A model generated the notes under the pieces. It had not been told where the DNA came from and searched no databases. It was given only the letters and a program-made list of their open reading frames with translations. Shown here piece by piece: positions 42,975 to 53,530 of a DNA stretch of 64,000 nucleotides; the stretch's first letter is position 1; the number at the start of each line of letters is the position of its first letter. The position numbers were made by a program, and so were the translations under genes. Source of the stretch: Cycas panzhihuaensis (Eukaryota > Cycadophyta); the NCBI GenBank assembly GCA_023213395.1, contig CM041465.1, positions 36,587,741-36,651,740 on the forward strand, in the 5' to 3' direction.

Positions 42975-44335
42975 TTCCTCAACTTCTTGGTTCTCATCTT
43001 GTTCATTAAAATGATTATTTTATGAGGATGATGTTGATGTTCCTGAGGAAGATGGTCCTTCTATCACTGTTTTGCCTTTGTCGACTGAAGGTGGAGTGAA
43101 TGGTTCTTTTATAATGGCTTTGCCTTTGTTAACTCTGTTATCTTCAAAAGATGGTGCTGGATGTGCACTCATCGGTTTAGAGTTACAACTTATATCCTTC
43201 GAGGCTCTATTGTCAGCTTCCAATATTTGGAGTAATTTATGTCTGTCTCCCCCCCCCCGACAATTTTGGAATCTGAACATCATACTTGATAACATGATTA
43301 TAGTGGCGTGAGGGTGCTTTGGAGTCCAGTTTAAGTAACTGATCCTCTATCTCCATAAAAACGACATCTCTGGTAACGATGATTTTTTGTTCTTATTCAT
43401 AGGTATTCAACAAAGATGCCTTTAAGTGCCTTTGGCTGGAGTTTATTTCGATCTGCATCTAGAATGTGGGCATAGCATGTAAAGCCAAAAATTTTGAAGT
43501 AGTGAACAATGGGGACTCGTCTTGACCACCTTTCATTAGGTGCTTGTCCTTCCTTTGATGGGCTAACATCATTGATACAATAAACAACTGTCTAGATAGC
43601 TTTGGCCCATAGGTAGGCAGGTACATTTTTGTATATCAACATAGCCCGAGCCATGTTCATGAATGTCCTATTCATGCACTCGGCAACTCCATTTTGCTAT
43701 GGGGTACCTGCTATTATTGTTTGATGCTTGATGCCATTGTCTTGAAGGTAGCTTTCAAATTCATGTGAGGTATATTCGCCACCATTATCAGTTCGAAGAC
43801 ATTTGAGTTGATAACCTGACTCTTTTTAAGTGAGGGCTTTGAATTCTTTGAATACATGGAAGGCTTCATCTTTCTTGTGTAGAAAAGCTACTCATACTTT
43901 TCTAGTGAAATCATCAATGAAAGAGTTGTAATATAATTTGCCCTTCAGTGAAGGAATGGGCATTGGCCTGCACAAATCAGAGTGTACCAATTGTAATGGA
44001 TGACTCGATTTCCACTGATTTTTGGGAAAGGGTTGTCGATGAGATTTGGCAATGATACAAGCTTCACATTTAAAGGGCTTAGAGGAGAACTTTGGAAGAT
44101 TTGGAAGAGTGTTAGAAAGATCTCTAAGTCTATCAATGTGAATATGGCCCATGCAAACATGCCAAAAAGCTTCTGGTGACAACGTTGGATGGGTCAAAAT
44201 GGAATTAAACGCAAATTCTTCATTGGCACAAGGGCTTTGGGCACAATGGGCTTCAGAAGATGGAGAGCCATTCAGTCTGGGTGCGTTACTGCGGTACACA
44301 GGACTAGTTTTGAATCCTGGTCGCTCTGATACCAT
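42975..44335 (-). pseudogene. Copia-3 GAG-pre-integrase and integrase
   Basis: Open at 43892-44335: FWHVCMGHIHIDRLRDLS, FKCEACIIAKSHRQPFPK and LVHSDLCRPM. Then, after a stop, LRTDNGGEYTSHEF with the second catalytic Asp, a broken P-x-Q-N-G-V-A-E and the FKIFGFTCYAHI block near 43480. A Ser-rich linker spans 43020-43295 and includes a run of ten C on the plus strand (43249-43258). A perfect tRNA-Met-type PBS sequence (44323-44334) lies at its start, where the protease should be. Confidence 0.82.
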
Positions 44336-44589
44336 TGTTCATTGATTGAAGCCACACTATTGGCAATTCCAATAGAGCTTGGCATTGGTGAAGGGAATTC
44401 ACAAGTGATATATCCACATCGAGCTTCAAAGTATCTCTTTTGTTGGTCAATGGCATTTGATGTTAAAGATCCTTCAATTCTTTGAACGTGTGCTTGTACA
44501 AAACCTGCACCACTAAAGGATTCTTCACAAGTTTCTTCAATATTGTGAGCTCCATGTTTTGGTTGGAACTTGGCCAACTTATAAGTGGC

Positions 44590-45535
44590 AGTTCTGCAGT
44601 CTTTTGCTAAGTGTCCTTTATGGTTATATCGATCACACATAATAGTTTGATTACTAGTCCCTGAAGAGGTATTGGTTTGGCCTGACTGTCTTGCTCTTTA
44701 TTGAAGTGGCCCTTGGCCTTGAGACTATCAAGGCTGTGATTGAGGATTTGGTTGACCTTGTGGACGATTTCCCATGTTTCTTCCTCTTCCTCTTGCTCGG
44801 TTATTTCCTCTACCATAAGAGGGACCTTGATTTCTTGTGTAGCAAACTTCTTCTTCTACCTCAAAGGCTGCATCTGGAAGAGAGTCAGAGGCTACAAAGT
44901 TCGTATCAAAGGTCTTGTTAAATTCTATGAACTTATCAGCAAGTGTTTCAAAGTTGAGTGTTTTCAATGTTCCACTAGATTGAAGACTTCCAAGCAAATT
45001 TTTATAATCAGGAACATGTAGATATGACTGGATCAAGAATGTTCAAGTGATACATTGGGTCTTAAAATCTTTATCAATTGCCTGTTTAATTGGTTGAAGG
45101 AGATTTATTGTCTCATGAGCTCGTCCCTTCTGCATTTTTAATTTGTTCATTTTCAGAACAAGATGAACAAATTCTAAATTTGATTTGGTATCAAAGTTCT
45201 TCTTGAGAACTTCAAGGATCTTCTAGGCTGTATCATGTTGCTCTTTATTAATCAAGTTGTGCAAAGAGTGATCAGTGACCAACAGAATTCTTGCACAAAT
45301 CTTTTCATCATCTATCTCCCATTGTAGTTTAGCTGCAGCATCTGTAGGAGTTGTTGGGGCGGATCTATCGGAAGCAGGTGTTGTAGTTGTTGCTGGTATG
45401 CTAGGTGTAGGCTGCAAGTGGGCTCTCCAAAGGCCTTCGTACTTTGCAGCATTTTTAACTCTAGTGTATCATAGATCCCAATTTTCTTTGCCTTTCAATA
45501 TGCAGTTAACATTCTGCTTGAATTGAGATGACATG
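44590..45535 (-). pseudogene. Copia-3 gag
   Basis: Starts MSSQFKQNVNCILKGKENW near 45530 and continues with stops: ATTTTPASDRSAPTTPT linker, WEIDDEKICARILLVTDHSL, SYLHVPDYKNLLGSLQSSG and an Arg/Gly-rich region (YGRGNNRARGRGR). The knuckle reads CDRYNHKGHLAKDC with Tyr for the second Cys, the same kind of G-to-A loss as in Copia-1. No protease D-S/T-G is visible after it. Confidence 0.8.
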
Positions 45536-45540
45536 GTGAT

Positions 45541-47460
45541 GATGAAGTAGAAGAGATGATAGAAGTATGTGCCAATGACACGTGTGGCTAATACACCTGG
45601 CGCAACAGGGATGTAGAAATAAATGTTATGATGAGAAGCAAGCAATAATCAAGTATTTTTCAACAACTATAAAAAATAAATATAAGCAATGATGCAAGAA
45701 TGAGGCCTAATGTAGAGCTGGCAAAGAGTGATGATGTGTCATGCCACTAACCTCCCACTTATGTGCAAATGTAGGTGAGGTTTTGATGCCTAAGGCTTCT
45801 AGTATACGATTAAGGCCTTCACCCGCAATACCCGCACCTGCGTTTGGTGATGAGATCGAAGTCACAGTGGAGCCTAGGTACTCCCAGTCCTCACCTAGTT
45901 CACCAATGAACATCTATATACCTCCTCTGGAGAGTCAAACGATACTACGTATCTCACGGCTATGACGGATATTGGATCGGGTTAATTTTAATCTTGTATT
46001 AAGGTTTTTAGTTTTCTCGAGTGGTTATTAGAATTATCCCCGATTGGAGGCCGTAGGTATGGCTAACCTATTCCTTCACCACTATTCCGGTTAAGATTAG
46101 ACTTAGTATGAAACTCACACCTCCCTTAGGGCCTGGACTTCGACTAACCTTGGTCTATTTCAACCAAGGCAAGTGTGCGCACAAATCAAGAACTGGTGGT
46201 ATAGATCGTACAAATGAGATTCATTTTAGGAATAATGTAGGATGTTTCCGAATAACTGAAAGCTGAAATAGAAAGTTGTCAAATGTGTTTGCTTGCTTTT
46301 CGTGCTTGCTTTGTTGTTGTTGCTGCTTTATGTGATGCTTTATGCTATGTGTGCAAATAGAAAAAGTATGCTAGATTTAGTAGGGGAACCAGATGTTGCT
46401 TCCAATCCAAGGTTTCTCTTCCTTTAGTACAATATTTCCAAATATGTTTTTGGAAGTTTTGATACAAAAGCCACAATGGACTAAAAAGTGGATCAACTTG
46501 TCACTAAAATGTTGATTTTTCTAAATCTATATGCATGCTATTTTGCCCTATTTTGTGATTTTTTCACAAAATTTACAAATAATGATAAATGAGCATAATT
46601 TTTAAAAATTACAAATATGAATGCCTAAATGATGAAATCTGAATTTATGAAAGAAGGAAAAAGTATTCAGAATATCGTTTCTGATAGAGTTGTGAAGTTA
46701 GGTTTCTGAAAAGGCACAGAAAATTTTCTGCTCGAAAAAGCACAAAAGCAAAATCCTGTCAGATCCACTATTCAAGAATTTCAACTTCAATATGTTAAAA
46801 ATTGTCTTTTGACACGTACATTAACTTTCCCTTCTGCACCATCTCCAAAATTTGCCAAAAAGTTGCCTGAAATGCCCTTGCAATGTCCTTTGTGGGGTTG
46901 AGTAGGCAAAATCAACAACCATGAGAAAATTACATATATCTCACTAACCAGTAGATGAAATTTGTTTTAAAATGATCCTAAGACATAAATCTACCAGATC
47001 CCTTAATAAAACTTTCAGATTTTCACCTAATAATTAAAGGATTTCATTAGGAAAAGTGTCTTAAATCACTTATCTACAAATTTTACCCTTTTGTTTTAGC
47101 CAAAACTTGCTATTGCAGGCTGAATCTAAAGTTGCTCCAGAAGACAAAAATTATCTTCTAGTCAAGGCGACCTTCTATGCCAAATTTCATCAAAATCTGA
47201 GATGGTCAATTTTTCTATGAAATTTTGGGCCTTTAATGCTTCCGAGACTGTTCTGACAGCTGAATGGCTTCAAAAACCTGTATTCTTCACCTCTGAATTT
47301 CTGCACACATAGAGAAAGTAGCAACATACAAAGTACTATAATTTTAAGCTCTCAAAATGTTAAAAAATGATGAATGCACTCTCAATACTTCACATTAAAG
47401 GTGAAGGAAAGACAAAATGACTCCATGCAAGTGGAATGGAGTGAATAGATCCCCTTCTAG
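45541..47460 (-). other. Copia-3 leader region
   Basis: About 1.9 kb between PBS and gag with no recognisable coding. Nothing else identified. Confidence 0.55.
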
Positions 47461-47473
47461 CTCTAATATCACT

Positions 47474-47559
47474 TGTCATGGGTTGCCGTTACACCAAAAG
47501 CCCCGGGGTGATTTGGGAAGAGGACTTCCTCGTGATAGTTAGCGTCACCCACTCCAACA
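47474..47559 (-). repeat. Copia-3 right terminal LTR (86 bp)
   Basis: The minus strand reads TGTTGGAGTGGG...CCCATGACA, then AGTGATATTAGAGC (PBS-like, two mismatches to TGGTATCAGAGC). The very short LTR contains the dyad GAGGAAGTCCTC and CACCCCGGGG. Confidence 0.85.
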
Positions 47560-47564
47560 CGTAT

Positions 47565-47895
47565 AATGAAGCCCCTTCTGTTGAAAGCTCATAAACTATG
47601 TTTTGAAATTAGTGACTACATTTCCTAATATCTGTAGCCATTGTACCCCTAGTTTGACATCGACTTCTCCCATTGACAACATAAACATATAGGTGGATAC
47701 CGAATAATCGTTGATTTGAAGGCTCATCTTTGGACAATAACCTCCACATGTCATGGATATTCTGTTTGCAATGGCAACTTGGAAAGCATTGAGTGCTTTG
47801 ATGGATAGACCCAATTTCTCCACAGTAGGTCGACTTATGAAATTATGGGTACTCCCATTATCAATGAGGATGGTGACTAGTGATCCTTGGATCAT
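47565..47895 (-). pseudogene. Gypsy-2 protease
   Basis: The minus strand reads VTILIDNGSTHNFIS, where the family has D-S-G-S/A-T-H-N-F-I. It continues to MSMGEVDVKLGVQWLQILG-type sequence and a stop at 47596, then FQQKGLHYTCWSG-like residues up to the Copia-3 insertion. The catalytic Asp is kept. Confidence 0.82.
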
Positions 47896-49152
47896 CCCTT
47901 AGAATCGTAATGTTTGAGGCATGTTACTTTGTCCCGTCATGGCTTGTAGTGATATCTACACATTCTTGATGTCCAAATTTAGAAGCTCCTCTACTTCGAA
48001 TTCCTCATCCTCTTTTGGAATCTTTTATTCTTCCTTCTCTTCTTCTAAGACGGTTACTTCGTTATTATGGATCATAAAGACATTCCTTGATGGCCATTGA
48101 TGGTCTTTATACCATTTTCCTCCGTATTTAAAGCACATACTCCTCTTAAGATGCTCATCTATTGATAGTTCCCTTGTTTCGTTGGTGCTTCTTCCTATGA
48201 GTGGGGGATTTGCTTTTGTTCCTGACTTGGTCCAATTTGGGTTGGAGCTAGAGTTTTGGTAGACTGGTGGTTCACTTCTTCAATTGTAATTATGCCTACA
48301 TTCTCTATACTTTGCTTCAAAATTTCTTGCATGCTTAATGGCTTCTCTTATGTTTATGGCTCCCATTGTCTTTATGTAGTATTTGATGGGTCTTTTGAGT
48401 CCTCCAATGTATGTCTCGACAATGAGTTTAATTGGTATTCAATTAGTAACTAGGGATTGGAGGGCTTGGAACCATTCTATGTATGCTTGAATTGATCCCA
48501 TTTGCTGCAATCTGGTTAATTGGGCAAAATAATATGTATTCCATGAATCTTCATACTGATCTATCAATCCTGCTTTAAGGGATCCCCAGGGGCCGGCAGA
48601 AATATTCATGTGGACCTTCCTCCATCAATGGAACCATTGGAGGGATTTCCCACATAAGTGAAGTGAGGCTGTTAAAACTTTGTCTCTATTAGATACATCA
48701 TAAACCTGGAAATAGGTCTCCATCTATAATATCTAGCTTTGGATATCGCTTGATCTATTTGGATCAAATTTTTCCAATAAAAGCGTTGTTCCCCTAAGAC
48801 CATAGTTTGGTTCCCAACTCCTCTAGTTCCTTTGCTAGAAATCCCTTTGGTCTCTATACTCTTGGAATTCTTCGTTGAGTTATCTCCAGAACTCGTCTTC
48901 TTTCCCCACTTCCTCTTCTTCTTCTATGTGTTCCTTTGATTTTTGATGGCCAAATGGACCTATATCCTTTGGTCTTCCCATAACTGTAGTCGTAAGTTGT
49001 TGAATGTCCCTTCTAATTTGGTCTAAAGTGCCATCGATTTGAGCTATCTTGTTGTTGAGTGTATCAACACGCTTGGATACATTTGCTACTATTCCCGATG
49101 GTTGGTTCACCATTTTGTTAGATGGAACGGTTTTCCCTGATCCTAGTTTCAT
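47896..49152 (-). pseudogene. Gypsy-2 gag
   Basis: The N-terminal open piece 48880-49152 starts MKLGSGKTVPSNKMVN and contains a coiled-coil-like heptad stretch (VDTLNNKIAQIDGTLDQI) and an acidic tail. Downstream capsid frames are broken. The knuckle near 48100-48140 reads CFKYGGKWYKDHQW, with Tyr for the second Cys and Trp for the last. The start lies about 70 bp inside the PBS. Confidence 0.75.
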
Positions 49153-49219
49153 TTTAGGGGAGAATTCATGCTACCTTTTTCCCTATGTGGAGACTACTTA
49201 CGACCCAACTTCGAATAAA

Positions 49220-49231
49220 GCTTTGATACCA
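49220..49231 (-). other. Gypsy-2 primer-binding site
   Basis: The minus strand reads TGGTATCAAAGC two bases inside the 5' LTR; 11 of 12 match the tRNA-Met complement. Confidence 0.88.
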
Positions 49232-49233
49232 CT

Positions 49234-49437
49234 TGAAGCGAGCCAATTCCAAATTTTGAGGAAAAATAAATACAAATACAAGAGAAAATATACATAAGAG
49301 TAGCTCTTCCTGATATCTAGTTGTAGATATGAAGATATATGCAATAATTGAATGTGATTGCTTATAAAATACTAAGAATAATGGATTACACAACTTACAA
49401 GTACACCTGATGAAATTCTTTCTTTGAGGTGAGGTTC
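49234..49437 (-). repeat. Gypsy-2 5' LTR, inner part (split by Gypsy-3)
   Basis: Plus strand TGAAGCGAGCC onward, aligning with 31338 onward. It is interrupted at GGTTC and resumes at 56622. Confidence 0.9.
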
Positions 49438-50657
49438 TGATTTGAATCTTGAATGGGAAAGTGAAAACTTTAACCAATTAAAACAAAATCCAGAACAATT
49501 TACATATTATTACATAGAATTAGAAATATTTAGAATTTTCTTACAAAACTCCTTTGTTTGTGCTCTGTTGAGCATGCAAGGGACTGCTACAGCGTTTTGG
49601 GAGAAAAAAAATGAGAGCTGGGTGCTCCTTGAGCTGCTGTTCATTCACTGGAACCTCCGTCTCGAAGTCTGCAAAATCATTTTTGGTCTTTTGTTACCCA
49701 AAACTCCGTTTTGGTGAAGAAGTGAAGAAGAATCAAGCTAGCTGCTTTGCTCTTCATCTTCTCCACTTGGCTGCAGCTACGATTTTCCGGGCTCCTTCAA
49801 GATCCCCGTAACAGATTTATTCTGCTGCGTTTTCCGTCTTTTTCTCGCAACGCAGATTTTACTCTTGGAGTTGTTCACTTTCCAGAAAAACGATTTTTCT
49901 CGAAGCTTTCTCGAATCTTGCTCCGTGCTGCGTCTAGGGCTGCGGCATCCTCTTGTTCCAGTTAAAAATCTTTGTCAAGATCCCCCGAATTCCTCTCCAG
50001 AAATTCGCTTAAAAGCGTTTTCATTTGGGGCTGTTTTTTCTGTTTTTCCGTTTTCTAACGGGTTTCAAAACGGCTTGTTAAATCTTGGAAAAATTCTTTT
50101 ATTTTGGAGTTTTTCCTCTTTGAATGCGTAGAGGACACATGTGCGCACTCTCTCCTCAAATTTCGTGTCAAACGGTCTCTGTTTGTGCCGCCAAAACCAT
50201 TTCCGTTTTTGTTATTTTTCCGTTTTTTGACTTTTGTGTAGCAGTCTCTGCAGTTGCGTATGATCTCCATGATTAGGCGTAGCGATCTCCATGGCCAGCG
50301 TAGCGATTTCTGCAGCTTGTAGCAATCTCTGATTCTGTAGTAGTTCCGTAGCAGCCTGTAGTAACTCCGTAGCAACCGTAGCACTTGCGTAACACCTTGG
50401 TAGCAGTGATAGCACCTTAGTAGCACCTTGGTAGCAATTATAGCACCTTAATAGCACCTTGGTAGCAGTTATAGCACTTTAGTAGCACCTTTTTGCACTT
50501 GTAGAAATACATTTTTTTACATTTTTTAAGCCTTTTAAAGGCATATTTCTACTAAATGAAGACCATTAAGTCTTTTCAAGGCAATTTTCTATTACATAAA
50601 GACCATTTACATGAAAAAAAAAGTACTTAGAGTATTTTAAAGATCCGAAACGGATCA
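49438..50657 (-). repeat. Gypsy-3 3' LTR with internal 11-bp-periodic repeat
   Basis: 1220 bp, plus strand TGATTTGAATC...CGGATCA. At about 50320-50500 the LTR contains a run built on TAGCACCTTGG / TAGCAGTTA at roughly 10-11-bp spacing. The other LTR has it at about 56290-56475. Confidence 0.93.
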
Positions 50658-50756
50658 GAACTCCCATTTTTTAGGAGTTAATGGCCTCATGAACTTTATA
50701 GTTGTAGATGAAGGAATTTGATTTTCCCTATCTCCTTATTGTACCATTTTGCTTTG

Positions 50757-51329
50757 CTAGGTACTTGTCATTTCTCTGCAATTCTGAAGGACTCGATTAT
50801 GCCTCTTGAGTTTGATTGCCTTCCTTTGAAGAATGCAATCATTTTGTATTGGTTCCTCTTTCTCTATTCGTAACTCCTTTGGGTTTGGTAAGAGTGGAAT
50901 TCCGTCTTCATCTTCATCCAACATGGATGGCTTGAACATCTTCAGATTTTCAACATTCACTACAGAATACATCTTCATGAATTCTGGAAGTTCAAGCTGG
51001 AAAGCATTTTCCCCAATTTTCTTCAAGATTGTAAAAAGATCATATCGTAAAGGCTTTAGCTTTTTGCCTTCACCTTGCAATCTTTTCTTACTGAGGTGCA
51101 ACCAAATTCTATCTCCTTCCTTAAAGGAATGGCTGGTTCTATGTGCATCATGCTGCTGCTTGTATCTCTGTTGAGATTTTTGAAGCTGCTCTTCAACCTG
51201 TTGATGGATTTTTCTGATTCTTTCCAAGAATCTTTGTGCCTTTTCATCTCCTTCTTCCTCCTTTCCATTTCCTGCAGAAAATTGAGCAGAGAATTCTAAA
51301 TCGAAAGGACTTGTAGGTAGAAATCCCAA
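50757..51329 (-). CDS. Gypsy-3 integrase C-terminal segment
   Basis: 190 codons open. FDLEFSAQFS, a Lys/Gln-rich helix (QVEEQLQKSQQRYKQQHD) and HSFKEGDRIWLHLSKKR, then LRYDLFTILKKIGENAFQLELPEFMKMY and SVVNVENLKMFKPSM. This is the gypsy integrase tail, with the GPY/F position replaced by R-Y-D-L-F. It ends with a charged, Leu-poor tail. No chromodomain core is visible. Confidence 0.82.
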   Translation of the reverse strand: MGFLPTSPFDLEFSAQFSAGNGKEEEGDEKAQRFLERIRKIHQQVEEQLQKSQQRYKQQHDAHRTSHSFKEGDRIWLHLSKKRLQGEGKKLKPLRYDLFTILKKIGENAFQLELPEFMKMYSVVNVENLKMFKPSMLDEDEDGIPLLPNPKELRIEKEEPIQNDCILQRKAIKLKRHNRVLQNCREMTST

Positions 51330-52283
51330 ACATACCTCAAATGGTGATTTCTGGGTTGAGCTATGGATAGCTCTGTTGAATGCAAATTGTAAGTATGGGA
51401 GACTTTCATCCCAAGTCTTAGGATGCTTGGCATTGTATCCTCGTAAATTTGTACCAATGTCCTGCTGACAACTTCATCTGGTAAAATCTGTTTGAGGATG
51501 AAAAGTTGTGCTAATCTTTAGCTTCGTATCCATCATTCCCCAAAGTGTTTGCCAAAAATGACTCAAAAATCTGCTATCTCGATCAGAAATGATTGAGTTG
51601 GGAAGTCCAAAATATTTCCAAACATCTTTGGAAAAATAATCTAGCTATGTCTTCTCTGTATGTGTCTTCCTACAGAAATCAACATCACCATTTCTTGAAC
51701 CGATCAACACTACAAACAAATAATCCATACCATTTTTGGTTTGTGGTAGTCCTCCCAGAAATCCATGGAGATACTTTCCCACGGTCGTGATGGAGCAGAA
51801 GTGGAATGTACAATCAAACTTCCTATTGGCGGCTTTGATGTGCTACATAATGTACACCCTCGTCTTCTTTGTAGTCACATCTTCTTTATTTGGCCAATAC
51901 ATATATCGTCAAGTTTAGCAACGTCTTTTCCACTCCAAAGTGTCCTGCAACTCGAGAGGTGTGAGCTTCTTTTATCCACTTCATTCGATGCGCATGCTTT
52001 GGAATGCAAAGCTTGTCTTGCTTGCAAAAGAAGTCCATCTTCGGTGGAAATCAACAACTAGTTTTCCTTCTTGTATTGCTCAAAGATAGGCTTGAATGCC
52101 TCATCTTTCAAATACAAGTCAACATACTCATCATGGCAGAAAGGTTGGAATTGTATAGCAACCAACAAAGCGGAATTACCTTCTTTGTTGAGGAGGTGCG
52201 GGCGACAAGTCTGCAATCTTATTAAATCGTTCCTTTCTTGTATTTAACCACGATGTGAAAGCTGCGCAAATAGGACATCCACT
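51330..52283 (-). pseudogene. Gypsy-3 integrase zinc finger and core, frames broken
   Basis: The minus strand shows the HHCC module (HMKWIKEAHTSRVAGHFGVEK-like sequence, with mutated positions) near 51930-52000, then core blocks around 51540-51800 ending with [14 protein letters not shown]-like residues near 51560. Stops and frameshifts prevent one open frame. Identification rests on order and partial motifs. Confidence 0.65.
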
Positions 52284-52661
52284 TCATATGCCTAACTGCT
52301 TTGCAACTTGGGTGAGTCTCAAAAATTGCAAAGGCTTGTGGTCGGTGTGGATGACCACTTCTTTTCCCAACAAATAAGGTCTCCAATGCTTCACTGCTTG
52401 GTGCAATGCATAAAGCTCCTTATCATAAGTTGGGTAGTTTATGACAGCTCCATTAAATGTCTTTGAATGGTATGCTATCGGTTTTCCTTCTTGCTTCAAT
52501 ACTGCTCCCATGGCATAGCCTGAAGCATCAGTCTCCAATTCAAATGGCTTCTGCAGCAAGGGTAAAGCTAACACTGGTGCCTCGCAGATTTTCTGCTTCA
52601 AAAGCCTGAAAGCTTTTTCTTGTTCATTCTCCCAATGAAACTTTGCATGTCCTCCCGTCAA
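52284..52661 (-). pseudogene. Gypsy-3 RNase H
   Basis: 125 open codons. FHWENEQEKAFRLLKQKI, then FELETDASGYAMGAVLKQ with the first catalytic Asp, KPIAYHSKTFNGA, YDKELYALHQAVKHWR with the Glu and VIHTDHKPLQF with the second Asp. All key acidic residues are visible. A stop just upstream separates it from RT. Confidence 0.88.
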
Positions 52662-52682
52662 TGCATGAAGAGGTGCTACAAT

Positions 52683-53446
52683 TTAAGAGAATCTGAAAAT
52701 AAAATTTCTTAAATATTGACATGCACCAATGAAACTTCTTACCTCTGTGGTTGTCTTGGGTGTGGGCCAATTGAGAATGACTTTGATCTTTGCTGGGTCA
52801 ATCTTCAATTCTCCTCCTCCAACCACGAAATCTAAGAAGACGAGAGATTGCTTTCCAAATTCGCACTTCTTTAGATTTAATTTCAATTGCTGTTCTTGAA
52901 GAACTTTGAGCACTTGCTCAACATGTTGGAGGTGCTCCTCCCATGTATGGCTAAAAATCAGAATATCATCTAGATAAACAATTACAAAGTCATCAATGAA
53001 GGGTCTTAATACCTCATTCATCAACCTCATGAAGGTGGCAGGTGCATTGCACAGACCAAATGGCATCACCAACCATTCGAACAATCCTTGCTTCGATTTG
53101 AAGGTATCTTCAAGTATCCTCCTCTCGGATTCGAACTGATGGTAGCCCTTGATTTGAGTCCATTTTGTTGAAATATCTTCTTGTTGCGGTGGTCCAACAA
53201 GTCATGTATCCGTGGTAAGGGATGTCTATTCTTTATGGTGATCTTGTTCAAAGCTCAGTAGTCGATGCACATTCTCCATCCTCCATCTTTTTTTGGCACC
53301 AAAACAATAGGTGATCCACATGGGGAACAACTCGGCTTAATCACTCCTTGTTCCAAGAGTTCTTGAATCTGCCTCTTAATCTCTTCATTCTCCAAAACTG
53401 AGTTTCGGTAGAGACTAAGATTCGGCAAAGGTGAATCAGCAACCAA
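52683..53446 (-). pseudogene. Gypsy-3 reverse transcriptase
   Basis: Three pieces: 53255-53446 (EEIKRQIQELLEQGVIKPS, SPIVLVPKKDGGWRMCIDY), a frameshifted 53066-53251, and 52683-53084 ([50 protein letters not shown]). Y-L-D-D is intact at 52965-52976. The TGA after CIDY sits where Arg (CGA) is usual, a C-to-T change at a CpG. A frameshift follows near LLDHRNKK. Confidence 0.88.
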
Positions 53447-53530
53447 CTGGATTTCATGTTCAATTGCCCTTTTAGGGGCGACCCTTCGGCTCTTAGAATA
53501 AATCCTTTGTACCTATTCCTTGGGCCTTGA

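Larger units (their letters stand above)
42503..47559 (-). mobile_element. Copia-3: copia element with inverted terminal LTRs
   Basis: Perfect CGTAT duplication at 42498-42502 and 47560-47564. The right end is an 86-bp LTR followed on the minus strand by a PBS-like TGATATTAGAGC and then leader, gag, integrase and the start of RT. The left end is the same LTR in inverted orientation, joined directly to RT codons at about 42590. RT beyond KARLVAK, RNase H, PPT and a normal 3' LTR are absent. Both termini are thus U3 ends. The duplication shows that the element integrated in this form or was altered without losing its flanks. Confidence 0.88.

Noticed and set aside
43249-43258. Run of ten C as a regulatory or structural signal
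   Set aside because: Isolated homopolymer in a decayed linker; more likely slippage or a sequencing artefact.
42503-47559. Terminal inverted repeats suggesting a DNA transposon
   Set aside because: The interior is a copia gag-integrase-RT start, the repeat has a PBS on its inner side and TG...CA ends, and no transposase is present. An aberrant retroelement fits better.
49865-50131. ORFs on both strands in the Gypsy-3 LTR
   Set aside because: LTR-internal; the frames differ between the two LTR copies.
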